A stretch of 32,405 bases of DNA from Pelagibacteraceae bacterium AG-422-B15 (GTDB lineage: Bacteria; Pseudomonadota; Alphaproteobacteria; Pelagibacterales; AG-422-B15). Made by a program: the position numbers and the translations under genes. The notes beneath the pieces were generated by a model. It worked only from the letters and a program-made list of their open reading frames with translations. It searched no databases and was not told where the DNA came from. The DNA is taken from assembly GCA_905182445.1 (NCBI GenBank), contig CAJJBM010000037.1:1-32405 (forward strand), in the 5' to 3' direction. Of the stretch, positions 18,024 to 27,863 are shown in pieces (position 1 is the stretch's first letter; every line of letters starts with the position of its first letter).

Positions 18024-18626
18024 TTATGATCTTGCCTTACCTATTAATTTCCAGATTAAAGGTATTAATGAGGCAGTTAATGCAAGTTTTAATAAGTCTC
18101 CAATGATAAAAGGTGTTAAACCCCATGCAATAATAGGTTGATCCCAACCATACAGTTGACCTAACCATAATAGACCTGGCGCATATATAAGTATGTTAGC
18201 AAAAACTAAAGCCGCACCTAATTTAAAAATATTTTTATCCCAATTTAATTTAGCAATGAAACCTAAAGCTATAACAGCAAAACAATAACCTATTAAATAG
18301 CCACCTGTTCCACCCAACATATAGGTTAAACCATTTGCTTCAGCTGATGAATTTGCAAAAACATCAAAGCCAAGCATGCCAATAAGTAAATAGCCAAATA
18401 TAGTCATAAGTCCAAGACGCTGACCATAAGTCGTTCCGATAGTTAGAACTGCGAAAGTCCCAAGAGTAACTGGCACTGGGCTAAACGGTAAAATGAGTTT
18501 AATTTTTGCTGCTATAATTAAAAAAGCAATTCCAACAGCAACTAATACCATTCTTTGAATCCAAATTATATCTTGGTTGGGAGTCCAAATGGCTTCAATT
18601 AGTAGTTTATTTGAATTTGTATACAT
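18024..18626 (-). CDS. bioY: Biotin transporter BioY family protein
   Basis: 200 aa membrane protein with ILPFSPVPVTLGTFAVLTIGTTYGQRLG and YMLGGTGGYLIGYCFAVIALGFIA signatures. Confidence 0.88.
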   Translation of the reverse strand: MYTNSNKLLIEAIWTPNQDIIWIQRMVLVAVGIAFLIIAAKIKLILPFSPVPVTLGTFAVLTIGTTYGQRLGLMTIFGYLLIGMLGFDVFANSSAEANGLTYMLGGTGGYLIGYCFAVIALGFIAKLNWDKNIFKLGAALVFANILIYAPGLLWLGQLYGWDQPIIAWGLTPFIIGDLLKLALTASLIPLIWKLIGKARS

Positions 18627-18637
18627 AATTAGTTTCC

Positions 18638-19045
18638 TTATCTTTTTTTATAATAAGTGTGAGATACATAATCTTTACGTGGTCCACTTACATTCCATAA
18701 TACTTTAATATCATTTGGTAAATTTAATAAAAACTCACCACGATAAATGTCATTTATGCATTTATGATACACGTGTTGTTCTTGATTTACTAGCTCTAGA
18801 TCATGAAAATGACTGCCATCGATAAAGTTAATTTTCCAACCTTCTGAGGTAATAACCCATAAGTAATCTTGATGAGCTTTGCTTTGGAATGCTTCTGATT
18901 TCATAATTCCAGTTTCATTATAATGATACAAAACATCATTATCACTAAAAGTTGCCACACCTTTTAATTCAAATTTTTTTTGATTTAATCTATCTTCAAT
19001 ATTTCTAGTAATCTCCCACTGACCAATAATATCTGAATGATTCAT
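18638..19045 (-). CDS. DUF6314-like small beta-barrel protein
   Basis: 135 aa. IIGQWEITRNIEDRLNQKKFELKGVATF...YHKCINDIYRGEF...VLWNVSGPRKDYVSHTYYKK; the terminal W-V-GPRKDY pattern recalls DUF6314. Confidence 0.6.
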   Translation of the reverse strand: MNHSDIIGQWEITRNIEDRLNQKKFELKGVATFSDNDVLYHYNETGIMKSEAFQSKAHQDYLWVITSEGWKINFIDGSHFHDLELVNQEQHVYHKCINDIYRGEFLLNLPNDIKVLWNVSGPRKDYVSHTYYKKR

Positions 19046-19048
19046 TTC

Positions 19049-20158
19049 TTAACTTGCAGATTTTATCCAACCACCGCCAAGTAAACGAGTGCCGTTATTA
19101 TCGTTATTGTAAAAGACACAAGCTTGACCAGGTGAAACTGCAATTTCAGGTTCATCTAATTGGATTTGATAAAATTCATCTAGTTTTGTAACTGTTGCTT
19201 TTAAGAGTCTGCCGGAAGATCTCACTCTAACATAAATATTCTTAATAGCTTTTTTTGTTAGTAAATTTACTCGTTCCACTATGATAGTAGATGATTTTAT
19301 ATATTCTTTTTCAGCAACAATAACTCTGTTAGTGGTGGCATCAATTTCTTTTACATATACTGGGTTTTCTTTTGAAACCCCGATACCTCGTCTTTGACCA
19401 ACAGTAAAATTATAAATTCCATCATGTTCAGCTAAAATATTATTATTCATATCTACGATATTACCTTTAGTTGAAGATGTAGATTTTTTTTGAATAAAAT
19501 CTTTATATTTTCCATCGGGAATAAAACAAATATCTTGGCTGTCAACTTTATCATGTAAATGCAGCTCTAAATTTTTAGCAAAATTTCTAATTTCATCTTT
19601 TTTAAAATTACCTAAAGGAAATTCTAAATAATCAAGGTCTTTGTATTTAAGGGAAAATAAAAAATAAGACTGATCTCGATCTTCATCTACAGGAATATAT
19701 AATCCCCATTCATCATCGGCTTTCATTTTTTTTATATAATGTCCAGTAACTAGCGATGATGCTCCAATTTTTCGAGCAAACTCTATAAGATCTAGAAACT
19801 TAACTTTTTCATTGCAATTGATGCAAGGTATTGGTGTTCTTCCGGCCTCATACTCTGCAATGAATGGATCTATTACATTTGCTTTAAAAATTGCTTCGTA
19901 ATCAAGCACGTAATGAGGAATATTAATTGTTGAAGCTATACGTTTAGCATCAAGAATATCAGAGCCTGCACAGCATGTTTTTGATTTAGCTATTTTCTTT
20001 TCATCATAGAGCTTCAAAGTGATCCCAATAACATTACTATTGTCTTTGGACATCATGGCTGCAGCTACAGATGAATCAACTCCCCCAGACATCGCAACTA
20101 CAGTTGCTTCTTGGGTATCAATTTGATTCAATTCTTGATTAATTTCCAACGTTTCCAT
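19049..20158 (-). CDS. mnmA: tRNA-specific 2-thiouridylase MnmA
   Basis: 369 aa. PP-loop AMSGGVDSSVAAAMM, TPIPCINCNEKVKF, ATGHY-like LVTGHYIKK, DRDQSYFLFSL, SQDICFIPDGKYKDFI, GQRRGIGVS. Confidence 0.95.
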   Translation of the reverse strand: METLEINQELNQIDTQEATVVAMSGGVDSSVAAAMMSKDNSNVIGITLKLYDEKKIAKSKTCCAGSDILDAKRIASTINIPHYVLDYEAIFKANVIDPFIAEYEAGRTPIPCINCNEKVKFLDLIEFARKIGASSLVTGHYIKKMKADDEWGLYIPVDEDRDQSYFLFSLKYKDLDYLEFPLGNFKKDEIRNFAKNLELHLHDKVDSQDICFIPDGKYKDFIQKKSTSSTKGNIVDMNNNILAEHDGIYNFTVGQRRGIGVSKENPVYVKEIDATTNRVIVAEKEYIKSSTIIVERVNLLTKKAIKNIYVRVRSSGRLLKATVTKLDEFYQIQLDEPEIAVSPGQACVFYNNDNNGTRLLGGGWIKSAS

Positions 20159-20234
20159 GGTATTTTCTTAATATTTAGTTAAGTATAATATATAATGTAC
20201 ATTGTCTAATAATAAAAATATAACCAAATCAGCC

Positions 20235-20999
20235 ATGAAAATTGACCAAAACATATCAAATATCATTAATCAAATAGCAATTGATGCAGGGCGTGAAATT
20301 ATCAAAATCTATAACAAGCCTTTTACCGCTAAAATGAAACAGGATCGCAGTCCGGTTACCAAGGCAGACTTGGTGGCTAATGATCTAATTTGCAAAAAAC
20401 TCTATGAACTAGATCCCAAAATAGAAATTATTTCTGAAGAAGGAGAAAAAAAATTAAGTAAAAAAACTAATATTTTTTGGCTTGTAGATCCTTTAGATGG
20501 CACAAAAGAATTTATTAAAAAAAATGGTGAATTTACCGTAAACATTGCATTGGTAAAAAATGGTCGACCAATTTATGGAGTAATTTATTTACCCACTAAA
20601 AAAGAGATTTTCTACACTCTTAATAATTCTTCTTATTCAAGCAAGATTAATGCAAAAAATCAATATCTACAAAAAAAGAAGATAAAGATTAAAGCTATAA
20701 AAAAATTAGAAGATAGAATTTTACTTTTAAGTAGATCACATTCACGCAATATTGAGCTGTCGAAAAAACATTTTAGAACTAATAAAGCAAAGTTTAGTGG
20801 AAGTTCTATTAAGTTTTGCTTAATAGCAAATGGAATTGGAAATATTTACCCTCGACTTGGTCCAACAATGGAATGGGATACTGCAGCAGGTCATGCCATT
20901 TTAAACGCAGCCGGTGGATCAGTTAAAACTTTAGAACGAAAAGTTTTAAGGTACGGCAAAAGAGGATTTAAAAATCCATCTTTCATTGCTCGCAGTTAA
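20235..20999 (+). CDS. cysQ: 3'(2'),5'-bisphosphate nucleotidase CysQ / inositol monophosphatase family
   Basis: ISEEGE...FWLVDPLDGTKEFIKKNGEFTVNIALVKNGRPIYGVIYLP and C-terminal GPTMEWDTAAGHAILNAAGG. The ORF track starts at TTG 20202; ATG 20235 is equally plausible, so the start is uncertain. Confidence 0.88.
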   Translation: MKIDQNISNIINQIAIDAGREIIKIYNKPFTAKMKQDRSPVTKADLVANDLICKKLYELDPKIEIISEEGEKKLSKKTNIFWLVDPLDGTKEFIKKNGEFTVNIALVKNGRPIYGVIYLPTKKEIFYTLNNSSYSSKINAKNQYLQKKKIKIKAIKKLEDRILLLSRSHSRNIELSKKHFRTNKAKFSGSSIKFCLIANGIGNIYPRLGPTMEWDTAAGHAILNAAGGSVKTLERKVLRYGKRGFKNPSFIARS

Positions 21000-22309
21000 T
21001 TAAATTTAATTGGCTGGCCATTGGCTTTGCCTACGATCTTATTATTCCAATAGACTTTATTTCCACGAATAATTGTACCAATGACTTTACCTTGGAAAGT
21101 TGTTCCATGGTAGGGGGTCCATTTACATTTACTAAGGATTTGAGAATTAGTAATTTTATGTTTCTTATTTAGATTAACTATTGAAAAATCAGCATCATAA
21201 CCAGCTTTAATTTCACCTTTATTCTTAATATTAAAAATTTTTACTACATTATGACTGGTCATTTTAACAATTTGATTCAATGTAATTAATTTTTGCGCGT
21301 AAAGATCTAATAATACTGGAAGCAAAGTCTGCACACCCGGCATACCTGATGGGCTATCTGGATATTTCTGATTTTTTTCTTTTTTTGAATGTGGCGCATG
21401 ATCAGAACCAATAACGTCGACTATACTATTTTTAAGGGCTGATCTTAATTTTTTATAGTGAGAAATACTTCTTATTGGTGGATTCATTTGAGCATAAGTA
21501 CCCAATTTGTCATAACAATCTGGCGCATAAAAAGATACATGTTGTGGGGTAATTTCAAAAGAAACATACTTTTTATTCTTAGCAAGCAAGGCAACTTCTT
21601 CTTTAGTTGTTATATGTAAAATATGAATTTTCTTTTTAAGCTTATTAGCAATATTAACTAGTTTTTTAGTTGAGGTTAAAGCGGTTGCTGGATTACGCCA
21701 TACAATATGACTTTTTACGTCATTAGCTTTAATATATTTTTTACGTGCATTTAATAAATTTTCTTCCTCAGAATGAAGTGAAACTCTTTTTTTAGTCTTT
21801 TTAATGATATTGCCAACATCATTAAAATCAGAAACTAATAGATTGCCAGTTGAAGAACCAACAAATATTTTAATGCCACAACAACCATCTAATTTTTCAA
21901 CTTTTTTAATTTCATCGATATTATCTTTTTCTGCACCCATATAAAATGCATGTTCACAAAACATTCTATTTTTTGCTCGCGCTAATTTTTTTTTAAATAA
22001 TTTCTCAGTCGTAATGCTTGGTTTATTATTTGGCATATCAAATATACTAGTAATGCCTCCAGCAACAGCTGCCATACTTCCACTTTTTAAGTCTTCTTTA
22101 TGCTCACCGCCTGGTTCACGAAAATGGCATTGACTATCAAATGCGCCTGGCAATATATGCATTCCTTTAGCATCAATTATTTGTTTAGCTTTAAAGTTTT
22201 CTAAATCATCAACTTTTACAATTTTACCTTTTTTTACCGCAATATCTGCTTTAAAGATTTTATCATGCGCCACACACGTTCCATTCTTAATTATTAAATC
22301 TACAATCAT
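20996..22309 (-). CDS. pyrC: Dihydroorotase (amidohydrolase superfamily)
   Basis: 437 aa. PGAFDSQCHFREPGGEHKEDLKSGSMAAVAGGITSIFDMPNNKPSIT, HILHITTKEE and IGSDHAPHSKKEK...PSGMPGVQTLLPVLLD match class I dihydroorotase. Confidence 0.9.
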   Translation of the reverse strand: MIVDLIIKNGTCVAHDKIFKADIAVKKGKIVKVDDLENFKAKQIIDAKGMHILPGAFDSQCHFREPGGEHKEDLKSGSMAAVAGGITSIFDMPNNKPSITTEKLFKKKLARAKNRMFCEHAFYMGAEKDNIDEIKKVEKLDGCCGIKIFVGSSTGNLLVSDFNDVGNIIKKTKKRVSLHSEEENLLNARKKYIKANDVKSHIVWRNPATALTSTKKLVNIANKLKKKIHILHITTKEEVALLAKNKKYVSFEITPQHVSFYAPDCYDKLGTYAQMNPPIRSISHYKKLRSALKNSIVDVIGSDHAPHSKKEKNQKYPDSPSGMPGVQTLLPVLLDLYAQKLITLNQIVKMTSHNVVKIFNIKNKGEIKAGYDADFSIVNLNKKHKITNSQILSKCKWTPYHGTTFQGKVIGTIIRGNKVYWNNKIVGKANGQPIKFN

Positions 22310-22313
22310 ATTT

Positions 22314-23264
22314 TTACACCCCTAGTATTTTTTCAATCTCTTTATATACTTTAGAGACTTCCAAGTCTTCTAAATAACTTTTAGTTTCACCCATTTTATA
22401 GTCATTTTGATTGATAATTTCTAGGAAAGTTTTCTCTCCCCTTATTGCCAAATTATTTTTACCTAATGGGCCATATAATTTTTCATCAGTAGGTCCAAAT
22501 AGTCCAATTGTTGGAATTTTTGCTGCAATGGATAAATGCATATTTGAACTATCACTACCTATAAAAAGTGAAGCTCTTTTTAAAATAAAATATGTTTCAA
22601 TCATATTTGCATTGTCTACAAGATTGTTAATATTCCCTGAGGCCAATGACACTAACTTATTAATATTATTTTGATCAGCCTTGCCTGCATCAAGACTGTC
22701 TTTGGATATCGCCCCTAGTAATATAATTTGATAATCTTTAAATATTCCGCTATTTATCAAGCTAACATAGTTATCTATGCTCCAATCTTTGATTATTGAA
22801 TTTGAAATTGGTGCAATACATATATATTTATCATCTAATCTTTTTGTCCCATTAACATTTTGATATTTTTTCTCATCTGCCCAAATTTTAGGTGTTAATT
22901 CCTTAGAGCTACCAATAAACAGTTGTAATTGCTTTAACTTATGCTCATTTTCATTACCTTTAAAAATCATCTTATCTTTGGTACTTATAAAATAAGCTAA
23001 TGACGAAGACCGAAGATCAATAACGAGATCCCATGAAGATTTCCTAGTTTCGTTCCAAATCTTGAACCAGTGCATAGAATATTTTTGCTTATCAGCAATA
23101 ATAAGCCTGTCTAATCTTGGCATGTCTTGGTAAATACTCTTTGATATTGTGCTAGTAATAATCGAAAATGAAGCATTCTCATATTTTTCTAACAGGTGAT
23201 TAATTAACCCTGTAGATATTATGGTGTCACCTATTCTATTATAACTAATAAGTAAAATTTTCAT
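22314..23264 (-). CDS. Glycosyltransferase family 9 (heptosyltransferase-like) protein
   Basis: 316 aa. MKILLISYNRIGDTIISTGLINHL, DLVIDLRSS and FIGSDSSNMHLSIAAKIPTIGLFGPTDEKLYGP are typical of GT9. Confidence 0.88.
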   Translation of the reverse strand: MKILLISYNRIGDTIISTGLINHLLEKYENASFSIITSTISKSIYQDMPRLDRLIIADKQKYSMHWFKIWNETRKSSWDLVIDLRSSSLAYFISTKDKMIFKGNENEHKLKQLQLFIGSSKELTPKIWADEKKYQNVNGTKRLDDKYICIAPISNSIIKDWSIDNYVSLINSGIFKDYQIILLGAISKDSLDAGKADQNNINKLVSLASGNINNLVDNANMIETYFILKRASLFIGSDSSNMHLSIAAKIPTIGLFGPTDEKLYGPLGKNNLAIRGEKTFLEIINQNDYKMGETKSYLEDLEVSKVYKEIEKILGV

Positions 23265-23316
23265 TACACTGTAATATATATATTAAATCTCATAATTATA
23301 TTAGATTATTTAAATT

Positions 23317-24204
23317 ATGTTTAAAGCCTATCTAAATGAAGATATTAGAATTATCAAGATTTTTGGAAATGATGCAGCTGAATATCTAAATAACATTATT
23401 TCCAATAATATTGATCAAGCCAGTTCATCTACTTCTTTATATTCATGCTTACTTACGCCACAAGGTAAGTTTCTTGCTGATTTTTTTATTACTTGTTTTG
23501 ATGGTGGATTTTTTCTACTGACTCACTCTAAGTTCTGTGAAGATTTAATTAATGGATTGAATTTTTATAAATTAAGATCGAAAGTAAATATTGAAGATAT
23601 TTCAAGCTCATACAGATATTATTTTATGCCTAATGCTGAGATTGAATCAATATTTAATACAACTAATCCAAATCTTGGACAGACAACTCAAAGTAGTCAG
23701 TCTTATGCTTTTATAGATCCTAGGTTTGCTAAACTAGGAATACATGTTGTTAGCAAAAATAGATCCATTGATGGAAATAAATTAGAAGTAATTGAAGATG
23801 ATTGCTTGGATCATTTTTTAGCAAATGGTATTTTAAATATGTATCTTATTGAAGACCTGTCTAAGTTTTATCCATTAGAAAATAATTTACATCTTCTTAA
23901 TGCGGTTGATTTTAAAAAAGGTTGTTATGTAGGTCAAGAATTAACAGCAAGAATGAAATTAAGAAATAAAATTCCAAGAACTATTCTTCCATTTATTCTA
24001 AACTTAAAAAATAATGAAACTATAGATACTAAAGAGATTTTAGAAAATGAAACGGTGGTGGGTGAAATAATTTTTCAAAAAAATCAGTATGTATTTGGTC
24101 ATATAACTTTTAGAAAATTATCTGGTCCACTATCTTTGGATATGCACTTTAGCTTAAATGGACATGAACTAGAAATTAATCATCAAAATTGGCTAACTTT
24201 TTAA
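23317..24204 (+). CDS. ygfZ: YgfZ/GcvT-like folate-binding Fe-S cluster assembly protein
   Basis: 295 aa. LTPQGKFLADFFI and signature KKGCYVGQELTARMKLRNKIPR (the K-G-C-x-x-G-Q-E motif of YgfZ). Confidence 0.9.
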   Translation: MFKAYLNEDIRIIKIFGNDAAEYLNNIISNNIDQASSSTSLYSCLLTPQGKFLADFFITCFDGGFFLLTHSKFCEDLINGLNFYKLRSKVNIEDISSSYRYYFMPNAEIESIFNTTNPNLGQTTQSSQSYAFIDPRFAKLGIHVVSKNRSIDGNKLEVIEDDCLDHFLANGILNMYLIEDLSKFYPLENNLHLLNAVDFKKGCYVGQELTARMKLRNKIPRTILPFILNLKNNETIDTKEILENETVVGEIIFQKNQYVFGHITFRKLSGPLSLDMHFSLNGHELEINHQNWLTF

Positions 24205-24208
24205 TTTA

Positions 24209-24293
24209 TGGTGCGGCCGAGAAGACTCGAACTTCCAAGCCGTAAAGCACAGATACCTCATACCTGCGTGTCTACCAATTCCACCACGGCCGC
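24209..24293 (-). tRNA. tRNA-Leu (GAG)
   Basis: Minus strand: GCGGCCGTGGTGGAATTGGTAGACACGCAGGTATGAGGTATCTGTGCTTTACGGCTTGGAAGTTCGAGTCTTCTCGGCCGCACCA. Perfect 7-bp acceptor, anticodon loop ATGAGGT (GAG), long variable region, T-loop TTCGAGT, encoded CCA. Confidence 0.95.
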
Positions 24294-24386
24294 TTAAAAA
24301 GTCTCAAATTTTATTATAAAATTAAGCTTTCTTGAAATATATACATTTAACTATAACTATAATAAAGAATAATTAATAAAAGTAGC

Positions 24387-25406
24387 ATGTTACAGACAAA
24401 CACTAAATATCCATCTGAATATAATCCAGAGGTCCGTGACTCAACGGATGCCTTGTACCAAAAGGTAGCAAATGTTATTCCTGAAGTGGAATGGCCATTT
24501 TACGCTCCTCTTATTCATGAAATTCTTAAATTAAAAAAAGAACGCAATATTGCAATTTTTGCTCATAACTATCAGACGCCAGAAATATTTCATTGTGTTG
24601 CTGATGTAGTTGGAGACTCACTTAAACTTGCATACGCCTCAAAAGAAGTTGAAGCAGAAACTATTATTTTAGCGGGTGTTCACTTTATGGCTGAGAGTGC
24701 AAAATTAATAAGTCCTGAGAAAAAAATTCTTATTCCTGATATGCGTGCCGGATGTTCACTCGCTGAATCAATTACAGCAGCTGATATACGACTACTTAAA
24801 CAAAAGTATCCTGGTGTACCAGTAGTTACTTATGTAAATACATCTGCTGAAGTAAAGTCGGAAACGGATGTGTGTGTCACAAGTGGAAATGCATTGCATA
24901 TTGTTGAATCTTTAAACGTGCCCCGTATAATATTTTTACCAGACGAATATCTTGCAAAGAATATAGCAAAGCATACTGATGTTGATGTTATTTATTGGCA
25001 TGGTAAATGTGAAGTTCATGAACGATTCACGCCTCAAGAAATATTGGCCTATAAAGCACAACATGAAGGTTTAGTAGTTATTGCACATCCCGAATGTAGT
25101 CCTGAGGTTGTTGATGTGTGTGACTTTACTGGCTCAACAGCAAATATGTCTAACTACGTAAAAGAAAAGCAACCAGAGAAAGTTCTGATGGTTACAGAAT
25201 GTAGCATGTCAGATAATGTAAGTGTTGAAAATCCTAATGTTGAATTCATAAAACCCTGCAATTTATGTCCACATATGAAACGAGTGACATTAAAAAAAAT
25301 ATATGATTCTATTATCTATAATCAGCATGAGGTTACTATAGACCCTCAGTATGTAGATAAAGCTAGATTATCAATTGAGCGAATGTTGGAAATAGGTCGT
25401 AGCTAA
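24387..25406 (+). CDS. nadA: Quinolinate synthase NadA
   Basis: 339 aa. IAIFAHNYQTPEIFHCVADVVGDSLKLA, DMRAGCSLAESI, CVTSGNA, AHPECSPEV and KPCNLCPHMKRVTLKKI (Fe-S ligand cysteines). Confidence 0.96.
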   Translation: MLQTNTKYPSEYNPEVRDSTDALYQKVANVIPEVEWPFYAPLIHEILKLKKERNIAIFAHNYQTPEIFHCVADVVGDSLKLAYASKEVEAETIILAGVHFMAESAKLISPEKKILIPDMRAGCSLAESITAADIRLLKQKYPGVPVVTYVNTSAEVKSETDVCVTSGNALHIVESLNVPRIIFLPDEYLAKNIAKHTDVDVIYWHGKCEVHERFTPQEILAYKAQHEGLVVIAHPECSPEVVDVCDFTGSTANMSNYVKEKQPEKVLMVTECSMSDNVSVENPNVEFIKPCNLCPHMKRVTLKKIYDSIIYNQHEVTIDPQYVDKARLSIERMLEIGRS

Positions 25407-25411
25407 TAATC

Positions 25412-27031
25412 ATGACAGAAAAAATTTATACTCCTGATGTAGTAATAGTTGGTGGTGGTGTTGCTGGGCTTACAGTGGCGTTAAATTTAGCTCCTAGAAA
25501 AGTTTGTGTAATTACTAAAAGTAGCCTTGGTGTAAATACTTCAAGCAGCTGGAGTCAAGCTGGTATAGCAGCATCTATAGATAAAGATGATAGTAATCAG
25601 CAGCATCTAGACGATACTCTCAAAACTGCAAAAGGATTAGCGGACGAAGCTGTGGTTAAAAAGATAGTTTCTGAGTCTGCAAATGTTATTAAAGATCTTG
25701 AAAATATTGGTGTTAAATTTGATAAAAACCCTGATGGTTCCTTTAATTTAGGACTAGAAGGAGCTCATAGTCATAAGCGTATCGTTGGGTCAAAAGGCGA
25801 TAGTTCTGGCATCGAAATAATGCGTGGCCTTATAAATGAGGTTGAAAAATCTGAACATATTACCGTCTTAGAAAATGTATCAATTGATAGTATTATGCAT
25901 GAAGAGAATACCATTTATGGAGTCATTGGTAGATTTACAGATAACAATATTCCCAATAATCATGTTGTAATTCAAAGTAGCCATATAGTTTTAGCCACGG
26001 GTGGTTTGGGTGGTATTTTTGCCAATACTACAAATCCAAGGAGTTCCTACGGTGAGGGCATTGCACTTGCCGCACAAGTTGGCGCAACTCTTAGTGATAT
26101 GGAGTTTGTTCAATTTCATCCAACAGGATTAGATTTTGGATTAGATCCTACCCCACTTGCAACTGAAGCAATTCGTGGAGCTGGAGCACATTTAGTAAAT
26201 CAAAATAATGAACGATTTATGTTGGGGGTACATCCTGAAGTAGAATTAGCACCTCGTGATATTATTGCTCAAAATATATTTCAACAACTTGACCAAGGTA
26301 ATTCTGTTTTTTTAGATTGTAGGAATACTATTGGAGGTAATTTTGAAACGCGGTTCCCTCAAGTTCATTCTTACTGTGTAAGGGCAGAAATAAATCCCGA
26401 AAAAGATTTAATGCCAATTATCCCAGTTGCGCATTATCACATTGGTGGTGTTAAAACTGATCTTACTGGAAGAACTTCAGTTGAAGGTTTGTGGTGTTGT
26501 GGCGAAGTTGCGGCAACTGGAGTGCATGGTGCCAATAGATTAGCCAGCAATTCATTACTTGAAGCTTTAGTTTTTGGTAAAATTGTTGCACAAGAAATTA
26601 ATAAACAGCCATTTAAACAACAAAGTGATGTTGTTAGTTCATCTTTTATTAAAACTTATAAGGAAAAAACGCGAAGTAAAATACGAGCTCGAAAATTTAT
26701 TTGGCAACTACGATCAACTATGATGCGTAATTTAGGTATTGTTCGCAATCAAACTTCTATATTTAAAGGCCTTACGGAAATAATTCGTATTGAAAGAGAG
26801 TCTAGAGGTCTATCTGCTAAATTAAATGATATGATCTTAGTAAGTAAATTTATAATTGTAGGTGCAATGAAACGTGCTGAAAGTCGCGGTTGTCATTTAA
26901 GATTTGATTATCCAAATGAAGATTCAAATTTCTTAAAACATATTGATCAATCACAAGAAACTTTAGAAAGAGATCTTGAGCTTATCTTGTCTGAAAAAGA
27001 ACTTCCTATAGAGAAATCAATTGCTAACTAA
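25412..27031 (+). CDS. nadB: L-aspartate oxidase NadB
   Basis: 539 aa. VVIVGGGVAGLTVALNL, SSSWSQAGIAAS, ATGGLGGIFANTTNP, MEFVQFHPTGLDF, PVAHYHIGGVKTDLTGRTSVEGLWCCGEVAATGVHGANRLASNSLLEALVFG. Confidence 0.96.
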   Translation: MTEKIYTPDVVIVGGGVAGLTVALNLAPRKVCVITKSSLGVNTSSSWSQAGIAASIDKDDSNQQHLDDTLKTAKGLADEAVVKKIVSESANVIKDLENIGVKFDKNPDGSFNLGLEGAHSHKRIVGSKGDSSGIEIMRGLINEVEKSEHITVLENVSIDSIMHEENTIYGVIGRFTDNNIPNNHVVIQSSHIVLATGGLGGIFANTTNPRSSYGEGIALAAQVGATLSDMEFVQFHPTGLDFGLDPTPLATEAIRGAGAHLVNQNNERFMLGVHPEVELAPRDIIAQNIFQQLDQGNSVFLDCRNTIGGNFETRFPQVHSYCVRAEINPEKDLMPIIPVAHYHIGGVKTDLTGRTSVEGLWCCGEVAATGVHGANRLASNSLLEALVFGKIVAQEINKQPFKQQSDVVSSSFIKTYKEKTRSKIRARKFIWQLRSTMMRNLGIVRNQTSIFKGLTEIIRIERESRGLSAKLNDMILVSKFIIVGAMKRAESRGCHLRFDYPNEDSNFLKHIDQSQETLERDLELILSEKELPIEKSIAN

Positions 27032-27851
27032 ATCTTATATTAAGATACAAGTAGCTAATGCCTTAAATGAAGATCTAGGTATCTTTGGAGACATTACTTC
27101 ACAAGCAATAATTGAGCCTGACCAAATATCTGTCGCTACTATTGTACTAAAGCAAGACGCTGTCTTATGTGGAATTGATTTTGCTATTAGTGCCTTTAAA
27201 CAATTAGACAAGAAAACTAAGGTTTTAAGCCATAAAACTGATGGAAAATATCTAAAAAAAGGTGCCGTTGTACTTAAGTTAAAAGCTAAAACTCAAAGTA
27301 TTCTTGCTGCAGAAAGAAGTGCTTTAAACTTTCTTGGATTGATGTCTGGCATTGCTACAAAAGCAAATCTATTTTCTAAAATTGCAAAACCCTATGGTGT
27401 TAAAATATTTTCTACTCGTAAAACAATTGTAGGTATAAGAGATTTGCAAAAATATGCTTTAACAGTAGGTGGAGCCAACATAAATCGCATGACTTTAGAT
27501 GATTTTTTTTTTATTAAAGATAATCATATTGCCAATACTTCTAGTATTGTTGAAAGCATAGCTCGAGTAAGAGCTTTTTATCCAAAGAAAAAAATTACTG
27601 TTGAAGTTGATAACATTAAGCAGCTTAAGCAAATTATTAATGAAAAAATTGATGTAGCTCTTTTAGATAATATGAACGCGAAACAAATAAGAGAATGTTT
27701 GAAATTTGTAGGGGGTAGATTTAAGTGTGAAGCATCAGGAAATATTAATTTAAATAATCTTAAGAGTATTGCTCAGACAAAAGTAGATAGAATATCTACT
27801 GGTCAACTAACTCATAGCATTAAAAATATTGATTTTGGGCTTGAACTCTAA
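27021..27851 (+). CDS. nadC: Nicotinate-nucleotide pyrophosphorylase (carboxylating) NadC
   Basis: 276 aa. NEDLGIFGDITSQAI, AERSALNFLGLMSGIAT, STRKTIVGIRDLQKYALTVGGANINRMTLDDFFFIKDNHI, EVDN, CEASGNINLNNL. TTG start overlaps the nadB 3' end by 11 nt. Confidence 0.95.
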   Translation: MLTKSYIKIQVANALNEDLGIFGDITSQAIIEPDQISVATIVLKQDAVLCGIDFAISAFKQLDKKTKVLSHKTDGKYLKKGAVVLKLKAKTQSILAAERSALNFLGLMSGIATKANLFSKIAKPYGVKIFSTRKTIVGIRDLQKYALTVGGANINRMTLDDFFFIKDNHIANTSSIVESIARVRAFYPKKKITVEVDNIKQLKQIINEKIDVALLDNMNAKQIRECLKFVGGRFKCEASGNINLNNLKSIAQTKVDRISTGQLTHSIKNIDFGLEL

Positions 27852-27863
27852 TCTATTAAAAGC

